Of a stretch of 64,000 nucleotides of DNA, positions 1-8,400 are shown in pieces. Below the pieces are notes generated by a model that searched no databases, was not told where the DNA came from, and was given only the letters and a program-made list of their open reading frames with translations. Within the stretch, counting starts at the first letter, position 1. The number at the start of each line of letters is the position of its first letter. The translations under genes were made by a program, and so were the position numbers. The DNA lies in assembly GCA_002418725.1 (NCBI GenBank), contig DIER01000042.1, positions 3,555 to 67,554 on the forward strand. Direction: 5' to 3'. This stretch comes from Acholeplasmataceae bacterium UBA5769. Its GTDB lineage: Bacteria > Bacillota_I > Bacilli_A > Acholeplasmatales > Acholeplasmataceae.

Positions 1-405
1 AATTTATTAGTACTTATGCATGATCTCTCAAGATTTACATTGGTCTTTTATGGCTTTAAGAAAAGCCATTTTAAAGAACTCTATCCAATGGTGAGTGTTG
101 CTATGGCTAATAGTATGCTTGAATCAGGATTTACACCAAATGAAATCAGTGCATATCTTGATCGACAACCAGAAACACTTGCATTTAATAAAACCAAGAA
201 CAGAATTCTCGTTGCTAGATTAAATAAAGCCGTCGAAACGACTGATCATATCCTAAGCACTGAAGGTTACTACGAAGAAGTGATAGAGCAGTTACATGCG
301 AGTGTATTTTGTAATCAGTTACTCGTTTGCGAAGACAAATATAAAGTCTGTTATTATCCGGAAGAAAAATTGAGAGAATATTTAAACTTGTTTCTAGAAA
401 AATAA
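1..405 (+). CDS. DUF6933-like protein, 5' end missing
   Basis: The frame is open from base 1, so the gene starts before the window and the ATG at 16 is probably internal; no ribosome-binding site precedes it. The visible part reads as the C-terminal three quarters of a small soluble protein. The pattern of a hydrophobic strand followed by DLSRFTLVFYG, and later FNKTKNRILVARLNKA, matches my memory of the DUF6933 family, whose function is unknown. Such proteins are often scattered in accessory DNA. It ends in TAA and is followed by over 400 bases without a gene. The family call is from recognition only. Confidence 0.6.
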   Translation, partial: NLLVLMHDLSRFTLVFYGFKKSHFKELYPMVSVAMANSMLESGFTPNEISAYLDRQPETLAFNKTKNRILVARLNKAVETTDHILSTEGYYEEVIEQLHASVFCNQLLVCEDKYKVCYYPEEKLREYLNLFLEK

Positions 406-834
406 CACCCCCTGGTCAATGGTAGATTGGATTGCTAAGGTACCGTCTGAAGGTCATTAGATTTACATAAGTCCTAATTTGGAAAAATTGGGAATTTTAG
501 AATGACTATTTATTAACCATTTTAATGAAAAAACAAAACATGTAAAAAACAAATCTAAAGTTATCCATTCTCGATGATACAGGTTGAAAGTACAAAAGAT
601 ACAGATATCATTAGTAAGTGAAAGTGTCATAAATTTGAAAGTGTTTGACAGAAATTTTATAAAAATTCGAGATGAATTGATATCGTAATGCCCTATCAAT
701 ATGATTTATCAAAAAAAATATCTTAAAATGATGCAAAATGATAAAATAGCAATAAATAGCTTAGTAACTAGAGATTAGTTTATGCAAATGTTTAATAATG
801 TAATTTATACAAGATAAGATTGTGGGGACAAAGA
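406..834. other. AT-rich gene-free stretch before the nuclease-helicase
   Basis: About 430 bases with no convincing gene, RNA or strong terminator. The sequence is visibly more AT-rich than the core part of the window. A 78-codon minus-strand frame at 463-699 starts with TTG, lacks a ribosome-binding site and resembles no family I know. A promoter for the next gene probably lies here, but I cannot single out a clear -35/-10 pair. Confidence 0.5.
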
Positions 835-2673
835 ATGCTGGCTTATAACGAAACAATTAAGCAATTTAATAATGACGTACTTAATAATCAAATCATGACT
901 AAAATTGCTAGTAAACTAAATGCTGGAAAGTCTGAACAAACTGCATGGAAAGACGCCGCAGTTTACATGAAAAACATTCTTGAATTAGCTGGATTAGTAG
1001 ATGATATCGAAATTGGAATGGAATTAAAAATTCCGATTACCAATAACCGAATTGATTTTTTGATAGCAGGGTTAAATGCGAATTTAGAAAAATCATTAAT
1101 TATTATTGAATTGAAACGATGGAGTGCAGTTTCAAAAACGAATAAAGATAGATTGGTTAATGCGGATGATACCAGATATGGACAAGATTCACTGCATCCT
1201 TCATATCAAGCATATACATACAAACTTAATTTAGAAGCTTACAATGAAAACATTACCAATGAAAATATTCAGGTTTCATCATGCTCATATTTGCACAATT
1301 TATACGAAGACAAAGATATCAAAGATGTTTTTTATAGTAATTTTTTACAAATGTCACCAGTATTTGCTGCCACAGATAATCAACTCCTTGCAGATTTCAT
1401 AAAAAGACATGTCAACAAAGCTTACCATCATCAGATTTTATATAAAATTGAGAATTCAAAAATAATCCCTGCCCAAATGTTGATGGATACGCTATCTGGT
1501 GAACTAACCAATAGTAAAGTATTTACCCTCTTGGATAAACAGGAGATATGTTATCAAAACATAATGAGAACCATTAAAGATCATGAAAACACTAATCAAA
1601 AACAGGTTTTTATTGTTAGAGGTGGCGCTGGAACTGGCAAGAGTGTCATCGCGATTAAACTACTCAATGAATTTATTCAACAGAAAAAATTAGCTTTTTA
1701 TGTAACTAAAAACTCTGCAGTTAGAAATGTTTATAGTAAAAAGCTATCTGGTAAAGAAAATGCTCATTTAAAAACTTTGTTTCTATCAACCATTAAAATA
1801 TCTAGAGATCGACCAAAAAATCAATACGAATGTCTAGTCATTGATGAGGCACATCGATTACCGGAAAGATCAAAATCAGGTAATATTCTTTTAGGAGAAG
1901 ATCTAATCAGAGAAATCATTGAATCTACTAAAATATCAATCTTTTTCATCGACGAAAAACAACAAGTCGATATTAGAGATTATGCTACTGTTGAGAAAAT
2001 TACAAATACTGCAAAACAACTTTGTAGTCAGGTATATGATAATGAAAACTTAAGACTATTATCCCAATTTAGATGTTCTGGAAATGATGAGTATATCAAT
2101 GCAGTTGAAGGCATTCTATATAACGAAGAAGTAACGTTTGAAAATAACTTTGAGTATGAAGTAAAAATATTTGATAGCATTCATAATTGGCACGAAGCGA
2201 TAAAGGATAAGATTGATCAAACTCCAAACAGCAGAATGTTGGCTGGAGATGTTTTTGATTGGATATCAAAAGATGATTCGACATTGTTTGATATTAATAT
2301 TGATGGATTATCTTTACAATGGAACAAAGACACAACATTTAGCGCTGATGAAAGCCAAAAATATCGAGTAGGCCATATTGACACTGTTCAGGGGTTGGAG
2401 TTTGATTATATAGGATTAATTATTGGTAATGACTTAATATACAATTCATTAACAAAACAGGTTGAAACAGATTATACAAAACATCCTGACAATGCTGGTC
2501 ATTTTAGAAGACACGGAAGAAGAGCACCTCTTGGAGGGGATTTAGCTCAAATTGATATGATTATAAGAAATACCTATAATGTCTTAATGAAAAGAGGAAT
2601 GAAGGGCATTTACATTTACTGTATGGATAAGGGTCTTAATGATTATTTAAAGTCAATATTTTATCAAAGATAA
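835..2673 (+). CDS. PD-(D/E)XK nuclease fused to SF1 helicase (DUF2075)
   Basis: A 612-residue protein. The N-terminal part carries RIDF followed about 18 residues later by IIELK (D74, E92, K94), the spacing expected of a PD-(D/E)XK nuclease core. The C-terminal part is a superfamily 1 helicase of the DUF2075 type: Walker A GGAGTGKS (K269), Walker B VIDEAH (337-340), FIDEKQQ, QFRC, VQGLEFD and the closing LMKRGMKGIYIYC. It would use ATP to move on nucleic acid and cut it. ATG 835 is chosen over TTG 820 because it follows GGGGACAAAGA closely. The gene stands alone between two long gene-free stretches in AT-rich DNA, which suggests acquisition by transfer. The architecture recalls single-gene anti-phage nuclease-helicases such as Nhi; a defence role is inferred. 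Confidence 0.8.
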   Translation: MLAYNETIKQFNNDVLNNQIMTKIASKLNAGKSEQTAWKDAAVYMKNILELAGLVDDIEIGMELKIPITNNRIDFLIAGLNANLEKSLIIIELKRWSAVSKTNKDRLVNADDTRYGQDSLHPSYQAYTYKLNLEAYNENITNENIQVSSCSYLHNLYEDKDIKDVFYSNFLQMSPVFAATDNQLLADFIKRHVNKAYHHQILYKIENSKIIPAQMLMDTLSGELTNSKVFTLLDKQEICYQNIMRTIKDHENTNQKQVFIVRGGAGTGKSVIAIKLLNEFIQQKKLAFYVTKNSAVRNVYSKKLSGKENAHLKTLFLSTIKISRDRPKNQYECLVIDEAHRLPERSKSGNILLGEDLIREIIESTKISIFFIDEKQQVDIRDYATVEKITNTAKQLCSQVYDNENLRLLSQFRCSGNDEYINAVEGILYNEEVTFENNFEYEVKIFDSIHNWHEAIKDKIDQTPNSRMLAGDVFDWISKDDSTLFDINIDGLSLQWNKDTTFSADESQKYRVGHIDTVQGLEFDYIGLIIGNDLIYNSLTKQVETDYTKHPDNAGHFRRHGRRAPLGGDLAQIDMIIRNTYNVLMKRGMKGIYIYCMDKGLNDYLKSIFYQR

Positions 2674-3023
2674 AGATAATTACACAATAGATATTGGTAT
2701 ATAAGTCTATTCATATTACACCTAAAAAACAGACTAGAAAGAATGCATGGCATTTATGTGGTAAAAAGAGTTACTTATATCATTGAGAACATAGTGTCAA
2801 AATCAAATATCTATATATTCATCATATTAAGTATCATCAAAGGTATTGGTTTCTCTATTTCATAACGGAATGGAGGAACTTTTTTTGTAAACAAGCATGA
2901 TTTCAAACGAAGGAGTTATTTTCTTTACAATTGAAAATATGCGATTATTATGTTACTAATAAAATAGGCATTCACTTTAGCATATAATAAAAGTATTATA
3001 CACGTAGAGAAGAGGTTTTAGAG
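2674..3023. other. Gene-free stretch after the nuclease-helicase
   Basis: About 350 AT-rich bases without a convincing gene or RNA. A TATAAT at 2983-2988 is a likely -10 box for the acetyltransferase gene at 3024, although no good -35 is seen at the right distance. No terminator with a T-run follows the nuclease-helicase stop. Confidence 0.45.
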
Positions 3024-3875
3024 ATGATCAATTATGAAAGATGCACACCAAATGATATAGATGACATGTTTGAAGCTTTCACCAAAGGCTTTTCAGATTA
3101 TATAGTGAAGTTTGATTTAACCAAAGAGCGCTTTATTGAGTTGTTCTTAAACATTGAGGGAAACAGCATTGAGTACTCATACATAGCACGTGATGGAAGT
3201 ACACCTATCGGTCTGATGTTAGGTGGTATAAAGACATATGAAGGTGTAAAAACACTTCGCTGTGGCACGCTAGCTATAGACCCTCTATATAGAAAGCAGG
3301 GCATTGCACAAGAGCTTTACAACAGGCATTATGCCATAGGTATTGAAGAGGGTTGCCAACAACTTTTTCTTGAGGTCATCAAAGGTAATGATAAAGCTAT
3401 ACGTTTCTATTTGAAACAAGGATATGACATAAAGTATGATATATTTTATTATCAGAAAAAAGATGTATCCTCACTCAAAGATATTGCTTCACCCAATCTT
3501 CAAATCAAAGAGATCGGATATGATCAAGCCAAAGCTTTCTATTTGGCTCATGATCGTTCTCATATTAACTGGCAAAATGATTTTGATTATCAAAGCCATT
3601 TTAAAAACATCCTCTATCTCGGTGCTTATCAAGAAAGTTTACTTGTGGGTGTTCTCGCACTGACGCAAACAGGTAAAATTTTCTATCTTTATGTGATAAA
3701 ATTATATCGGTTGAATGGTATTGGAAAACAACTCTTGAGTGATGCGGTCAAACAGTATAACATCCCTTCTCTTCATCTTTCGATGACCAATAACGATGCT
3801 CTAAGAGCGTTTCTAGAAAAACTAGGTTTTGAGCTCCAACCCCTATCACAACACGAAATGTACTTACCGCTTTAA
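3024..3875 (+). CDS. GNAT acetyltransferase with two GNAT domains
   Basis: A 283-residue soluble protein made of two GNAT N-acetyltransferase modules. The first (about residues 1-140) shows the acetyl-CoA-binding strand-loop CGTLAIDPLYRKQGIAQEL, followed by FLEVIKGNDKAIRFYLKQGY, a typical GNAT motif A/B arrangement. The second, from about 155 to the end, has YLYVIKLYRLNGIGKQLL and a closing NNDALRAFLEKLGF, but is shorter and more divergent. It should move an acetyl group from acetyl-CoA to an amine; the substrate cannot be read from sequence. The ATG follows AGAAGAGG. It is monocistronic or joined to the chromate transporter 39 bases downstream, which has its own AAAGGAGA site. Confidence 0.85.
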   Translation: MINYERCTPNDIDDMFEAFTKGFSDYIVKFDLTKERFIELFLNIEGNSIEYSYIARDGSTPIGLMLGGIKTYEGVKTLRCGTLAIDPLYRKQGIAQELYNRHYAIGIEEGCQQLFLEVIKGNDKAIRFYLKQGYDIKYDIFYYQKKDVSSLKDIASPNLQIKEIGYDQAKAFYLAHDRSHINWQNDFDYQSHFKNILYLGAYQESLLVGVLALTQTGKIFYLYVIKLYRLNGIGKQLLSDAVKQYNIPSLHLSMTNNDALRAFLEKLGFELQPLSQHEMYLPL

Positions 3876-3914
3876 TATCATGCATGTTTAAACATTCAAA
3901 AGGAGACTACGGTT

Positions 3915-5096
3915 ATGGAAAATAAAGAAAAAGTGAAATGGTATATCTTCTTATGGGATGTGTTCATGTGTGCTCTTGGTTCTTATGGTGGACCAGAAGC
4001 CCATTATGGTGTCTTTTCATCCATCATGGTTAAAAAGAAGAAATATGTCACGGAAGAAGAATTAACGGAGATGATTGGTCTTTATGCATTAGTTCCTGGA
4101 CCAAGCAGTACACAAACGATAACCGCCATTGGTTACTATGTTGGAGGGCCTATCTTAGCGTTGCTCACCTTTTTGGTATGGGCTTTTCCTGCGATTGTGA
4201 CGATGGGACTCATCGGTGTATTCTTTATTCATATGGATCAAAGTGACGCTTGGAAACCAATCATCACTTATTTACCTGCAGTTGCTGTTGCATTTATCAT
4301 TTATGCAGCGTTTACGCTATCCAAAAAAGTTTTAAAATTAAAAATGGATTGGATACTCTACATCATCATGTTGGGTTTATCCCTTTTACTGGTTGGTTAT
4401 TCGATGTGGGTTGTTCCTCTATTACTTATGACAGGTGGATTTGTATTTCTGATCCCCCATATCAAAGATAAAGCAGTGACGAAGATCAACGTGAAACCAA
4501 AGTGGTATATCTTAGGTATTATTTTAGGCTTAGCATTACTTAACGAAGGACTAAGAACATGGATATCTGCCCCATGGGTTGTTCTCTACACCTCTTTCTA
4601 CAGATATGGTTATTCAGTCATTGGTGGTGGACAAATCGTGATTCCACTCATGATTCAAGATCTTGTTCAGTCTCAATCTTTAATCTCTCTTCATGATTTT
4701 CTTTCAGGGTATGCCATTGATCAGGCGATACCAGGACCTCTGTTTAGTTTTGCAGCTTTCGTTTCATCCAGATCGTTTGCAGGCACTGGATTTTCATTTG
4801 CTGCAGGACTTATTGGTGGTTTAAGTATCTTCCTACCTGGGATTTTACTTGTATTCTTCATGTTTCCGTTATGGAAAAACTTGCGTCAAATGGTACTCAT
4901 GAAACACTTTTTAAAAGGTGTTACCATCACTGCAGCGAGTTTAATTGTAATGACTGCCATCACACAGACTTATCAATTACCGGGTAACTTCACCGTTTAC
5001 GGTGTGGTTCTCGTAAGTACATTATTATTGTTAACTAAAAAGATACCTGCACCACTGATTGTGATTGCAGCAGCGCTTTTAGGATTCATCCTCTAA
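3915..5096 (+). CDS. chrA: Chromate transporter, two-domain CHR family
   Basis: A 393-residue polytopic membrane protein. Each half carries the CHR-family signature: LVPGPSSTQTITAIGYYVGG near the N-terminus and AIPGPLFSFAAF in the second half, so this is the long, internally duplicated ChrA form. In characterised members it exports chromate by an antiport-like mechanism and can confer chromate resistance; many homologues have unknown substrates. About ten hydrophobic segments are visible. The gene has its own Shine-Dalgarno AAAGGAGA and lies just after the GNAT gene. A 9-base perfect inverted repeat follows at 5122-5145 without an adjacent T-run. Confidence 0.9.
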   Translation: MENKEKVKWYIFLWDVFMCALGSYGGPEAHYGVFSSIMVKKKKYVTEEELTEMIGLYALVPGPSSTQTITAIGYYVGGPILALLTFLVWAFPAIVTMGLIGVFFIHMDQSDAWKPIITYLPAVAVAFIIYAAFTLSKKVLKLKMDWILYIIMLGLSLLLVGYSMWVVPLLLMTGGFVFLIPHIKDKAVTKINVKPKWYILGIILGLALLNEGLRTWISAPWVVLYTSFYRYGYSVIGGGQIVIPLMIQDLVQSQSLISLHDFLSGYAIDQAIPGPLFSFAAFVSSRSFAGTGFSFAAGLIGGLSIFLPGILLVFFMFPLWKNLRQMVLMKHFLKGVTITAASLIVMTAITQTYQLPGNFTVYGVVLVSTLLLLTKKIPAPLIVIAAALLGFIL

Positions 5097-5243
5097 AAAC
5101 TAAATGATCATAAAGACCCCCTTTATCAAAAAAGTGTTTGATAAAAAAGGAAAATAGAGACTAGAATTGAATAAATTTTAGTCTTTTTTGCTAAATCTCA
5201 ACTTAAGGTATTCCTCATCATCACATTTTTAATATCACTACAT

Positions 5244-5274
5244 AAAAAAATGAAATCACATAAGATGATTTCAT
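5244..5274 (-). terminator. Terminator of the YdeI-like gene
   Basis: Inverted repeat ATGAAATCA (5250-5258) and TGATTTCAT (5266-5274) with a 7-base loop. Read on the minus strand it is followed by a run of seven T (5244-5250), as expected for an intrinsic terminator 24 bases after the stop of the minus-strand gene. Confidence 0.75.
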
Positions 5275-5297
5275 CATGTGCTTAATCACACATAGAT

Positions 5298-5852
5298 TTA
5301 CATTGGCTTTAAGCCTTTTTCTAATCTTTCAATGATAACCGCTAAACGCTTTTGTCTCGATTCTTGTTTTTTAAGCATGTAGTAACTCAATGCATATATC
5401 TTTTGGATAGAAGGTGTGAAACTTTGATAAGTCATCAATGCTTTTTGTGAGACACCAATCTTTTGTTTAAAGTCTTCGATATCAAAATCTTCTGGTGGCA
5501 AATCTGCTTTCTCCCATCTGCCATCCTTTTTCGCAAGTTCCATAGCCTCAAAGCCAGCAGGCATCATCAGACCTTGATCGATCAGTTTTTGTGCATAACC
5601 TTTATTACGTGTTGACCAAATGGAATGCAGTGTTCTCTTCGCAAAATATTTGATATAAAATTGATCATCCAAACGCTTTAATAAGCCATCAATCCAACCA
5701 TAGCACAGTGCAACATCAAGCGCTTCAAATGGTGTTAAACTGGATGTTTGTTTTAATTTATCAAAACGAATCCAAATGCCTGGATGTTTTTCATGATGGC
5801 TAAAAAGCCACTCGTTAAACGCATTTTTATCTTTAAACATCATCGGATCCAT
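5298..5852 (-). CDS. YdeI/OmpD-associated family protein
   Basis: A 184-residue soluble protein of the YdeI/OmdA type. Recognisable features are the early FNEWLFSHHEKHPGIWIRFDK, the central EALDVALCYGWIDGLLKRLD and IKYFAKRTLHSIWSTRN, and a C-terminal basic region (YMLKKQESRQKRLAVIIERL) that matches the bacteriocin-protection OmdA tail. The molecular function of the family is poorly defined; E. coli YdeI was linked to resistance to polymyxin and hydrogen peroxide. The ATG is preceded by GGAG. It stands alone, convergent to chrA, with its own terminator. Confidence 0.8.
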   Translation of the reverse strand: MDPMMFKDKNAFNEWLFSHHEKHPGIWIRFDKLKQTSSLTPFEALDVALCYGWIDGLLKRLDDQFYIKYFAKRTLHSIWSTRNKGYAQKLIDQGLMMPAGFEAMELAKKDGRWEKADLPPEDFDIEDFKQKIGVSQKALMTYQSFTPSIQKIYALSYYMLKKQESRQKRLAVIIERLEKGLKPM

Positions 5853-6070
5853 ACCATCATCTCCATAGGTTTAGCATAGTACGAATGTCTTCATTTTGTC
5901 AATGATTTTCCATGTTTTAGTGTATGATCAGAAAAATTATTCATTTCATAGATGACTTACATATGGTCAAAGAATAAAGAAAAACGTTTTATTTTCATCA
6001 ATTTCAAACCTAGCAATCCTTACTTTTGATTATTTTATGTTATAATATGACCATCATTTGAGGTGGTTTT

Positions 6071-6601
6071 ATGAAATTATCAACCGGTATGACTGTGTCC
6101 ATTCACAGCTACAAGCATAACAAAAAGCTGCATCGCGTCTGGAAAAAATCCGTGGTATTATATCAAGATCAACACATGTTAGTCACAGGAAATAATCGCA
6201 CGAAAGTGATTGAATGTGATGGCAGAAGTTGGCACACAAAAGAACCTGCCATCTGTTATTTTTACGCCGATCTTTGGTTCAACATCATAGGCATGTTAAA
6301 ACGTGATGGTGTTTATTTTTATTGCAACTTATCTTCACCATATTTATATGATGGTGAAGCGATTAAATACATCGATTATGACTTAGATATCAAAGTGTTT
6401 CCTGATGGAAGTTATGTACTTTTAGATGAAAAAGAGTATCAAGCACATCAAGGTTCAATGTGTTATTCAGAAGAGATTCAAGAGATCATCTTAAGTCAAA
6501 TTGAGGTTTTGAAACAGCGTATTGAGCGTAAAGAGAAGCCTTTCGATTTATCCGATATCAAATTATACTATGATAACTATAAAAGCATGACTAAAAAGTG
6601 A
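6071..6601 (+). CDS. DUF402 nucleoside tri-/diphosphate phosphatase
   Basis: A 176-residue protein of the DUF402 family (relatives: B. subtilis YgaC, S. aureus Ntdp). Family hallmarks are visible: the N-terminal strand-rich part with HRVWKKSVV, then FYADLWFNIIGMLKRDGVYFYCNLSSP, and YDGEAIKYIDYDLDIKVFPDGSY, in which acidic residues bind the metal. Characterised homologues hydrolyse nucleoside tri- and diphosphates. The length fits the family. A TATAAT box lies about 25 bases before the start and GAGGT precedes the ATG. It is followed 9 bases later by the ArAE gene, so the two probably share a transcript. Confidence 0.85.
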   Translation: MKLSTGMTVSIHSYKHNKKLHRVWKKSVVLYQDQHMLVTGNNRTKVIECDGRSWHTKEPAICYFYADLWFNIIGMLKRDGVYFYCNLSSPYLYDGEAIKYIDYDLDIKVFPDGSYVLLDEKEYQAHQGSMCYSEEIQEIILSQIEVLKQRIERKEKPFDLSDIKLYYDNYKSMTKK

Positions 6602-6610
6602 GGTTGCACG

Positions 6611-7588
6611 ATGAGAGTGCTTCATACCGCGATTAAGATGAGTCTTGTCGGTGTCATCACGAGTTTGGTGACACGAGCGCTTGGATTAGAATATTGGCTG
6701 ACGGCTGGGATCGTCGCCATTTTATCTATTTCACTGACAAAAAAAGATTCACTTTTGTCTTCGGTCAAACGCGTCATCGATGCCATTTTTGGGTTGATGC
6801 TATCAACATTGATGTTTTTAGCGTTTGGCTATAACTTTGCTGTCTTTAGTGTCTTCATCTTTATTTTTGCCTACGCTTCCTTTCAACTGAAAATTCATGA
6901 AGGTATTGTCTTATCGCTTGTGTTAGTCTCCCATTTACTGAGTGAGGGGACGTTTAATTTCAATATGATAGGTAATGAACTCTCGATCTTATTTATCGCA
7001 GTAGGGGTTGCGATGTTTTTTAACATCATTTACCCTCAATCCACAGAAAAAGTGCTTGATAAGCATGTATCTTCCATCGATCAGTTGATTCGTGATCATT
7101 TGTTTATGCTTGCCATCTTACTCAAAGATCCTGATTACCATGATGAGTATTATCGTCATTATGCAACGTTGGATCGTAAGATTTCACAAACCATTGATGA
7201 GGTTGAAATGGTCGATAAGGATTTACTCTTTTCCAATGACCATTCGTATTTAGCATACTTTCACATGAGAAAAGAACAATCTTCATACATCAGGCACATG
7301 TATGAGCATGCCTTCAGGTTAAGACAGATACATCCCTTTGCCGTCGAAATCTCTGATTATATCAAGACGATTGCCAATGATATTGGTTTATACGATAGAG
7401 CGACGGGACAGTTAAAAAGATTGAGTTTGATCTTACAGCACTACAAAACATCACCACTCCCTGCAACCAGAGAAGAATTTGAGATGCGAGCTTCGCTTTT
7501 CTACATCTTAAATGAAATCGAATCTTTCTTGGTGGTAAAAGTTGATTTTCACCATAGTTTCCCCAATTTTGGACACGGGCACTCTTAG
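6611..7588 (+). CDS. ArAE/FUSC-type membrane protein (aromatic acid exporter family)
   Basis: A 325-residue protein with an N-terminal membrane domain of about six hydrophobic segments in the first 145 residues, then a hydrophilic alpha-helical C-terminal domain, as in the aromatic acid exporter family of Firmicutes (PF06081 plus its C-terminal domain). The opening HTAIKMSLVGVITSLVTRALGL and TAGIVAILSISLTKKDSL are characteristic. Substrate unknown. ATG follows GAGGT at the end of the upstream gene. The stop lies inside the terminator hairpin. Confidence 0.8.
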   Translation: MRVLHTAIKMSLVGVITSLVTRALGLEYWLTAGIVAILSISLTKKDSLLSSVKRVIDAIFGLMLSTLMFLAFGYNFAVFSVFIFIFAYASFQLKIHEGIVLSLVLVSHLLSEGTFNFNMIGNELSILFIAVGVAMFFNIIYPQSTEKVLDKHVSSIDQLIRDHLFMLAILLKDPDYHDEYYRHYATLDRKISQTIDEVEMVDKDLLFSNDHSYLAYFHMRKEQSSYIRHMYEHAFRLRQIHPFAVEISDYIKTIANDIGLYDRATGQLKRLSLILQHYKTSPLPATREEFEMRASLFYILNEIESFLVVKVDFHHSFPNFGHGHS

Positions 7589-7599
7589 GAGTGCTTTTC
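7579..7599 (+). terminator. Terminator of the DUF402-ArAE pair
   Basis: GCACTC (7579-7584), a four-base loop and GAGTGC (7589-7594) followed by TTTT. The stem includes the stop codon of the ArAE gene. Confidence 0.75.
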
Positions 7600-7673
7600 T
7601 TAAGCCTTTTAGTCGATATAAAGTGTTATATTTGTTAAAATAGCAGTGATTAAAAGGAAGGGAGTTTTACAAA

Positions 7674-8369
7674 ATGACATTCATTAAATCATTTAAAAAT
7701 TGGTTCTCACCCATGTTAACCACCATCATTGTGATCGCAATCAGCGCTTACACCTTAGGGTTAAGCTTAGGCGGACAAAACATTTTTGATCAGCTCGAAC
7801 GCTTTGTACCAATTTTACTCGTTATCGTTGCTGTGGTAGGGCTTCAGCTCTCTAAACAAAGTTTAGCAGCACATTTAATTTTATTCTTCACCGCTTATTT
7901 ACAATCCGGAAGAGATTTGATTGTTGCGATGACCTCATTTGATTTCCAAAGCTTTTCATTTGGTGTGACGTGGACTATTCCACTCATTATCAATGCGATC
8001 ATCTTTGTTTATCTTTTGCTCTACATTTTATCGTTTGCTTTAGATGGTAAAGCGAAGTTTAAATTGGAATCTGGTCCCGTTTTAACATCGGCGATCATCG
8101 CATTTACCTTTTTCTTCTTTAGAGATGGTTTTTCCATCGCAGTCTTAAAGATAGTTCCACCGCTTATTGCACTAGCGTTTGGGTCTGAACTGTTTGCCAT
8201 CGTCTTGCTATTGGCAGGTGTGAGCGATGTCCCCTTTGATTTGTTATCAAAGATTGTTGAAGGTGAATTTTTTCAACAAACATTTGGTTATTATCTTTTC
8301 TTAGCTTTTGCACTTTACCTTATTTATGGTGCTGTGACAGCGATATTAAAACACTTAGGTCAACGATAA
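7674..8369 (+). CDS. Polytopic membrane protein of unknown function
   Basis: A 231-residue protein, almost entirely hydrophobic, with about seven likely membrane segments and no soluble domain. I do not recognise a family. Charged positions inside the membrane region are few: QSGRD near residue 80 and FFRDG near 150 are the most notable polar spots. It has its own GGAAGGGAG ribosome-binding site and a strong terminator shared with the convergent antiporter gene. Being next to the antiporter does not by itself indicate a common role because they are transcribed towards each other. Confidence 0.7.
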   Translation: MTFIKSFKNWFSPMLTTIIVIAISAYTLGLSLGGQNIFDQLERFVPILLVIVAVVGLQLSKQSLAAHLILFFTAYLQSGRDLIVAMTSFDFQSFSFGVTWTIPLIINAIIFVYLLLYILSFALDGKAKFKLESGPVLTSAIIAFTFFFFRDGFSIAVLKIVPPLIALAFGSELFAIVLLLAGVSDVPFDLLSKIVEGEFFQQTFGYYLFLAFALYLIYGAVTAILKHLGQR

Positions 8370-8376
8370 AAAAAAT

Positions 8377-8400
8377 GGAACTTGCGAAAGTTCCTTTTTT
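8377..8400. terminator. Bidirectional terminator between convergent genes
   Basis: GGAACTT (8377-8383) and AAGTTCC (8388-8394) with a four-base loop, T-run on the plus strand (8395-8400) and A-run before it (T-run on the minus strand). It can end both the upstream plus-strand gene and the antiporter gene. Confidence 0.85.

Noticed and set aside
463..699. 78-codon minus-strand frame in the first intergenic stretch
   Set aside because: TTG start without a ribosome-binding site, no family resemblance, random-looking AT-rich composition.
820..834. TTG 820 as start of the nuclease-helicase
   Set aside because: ATG 835 is directly behind GGGGACAAAGA and is the more usual start codon.
5122..5145. 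Perfect 9-base inverted repeat TTTATCAAA/TTTGATAAA after chrA
   Set aside because: No T-run follows on the plus strand and no second copy is seen; weak AT stem, so not called a terminator.
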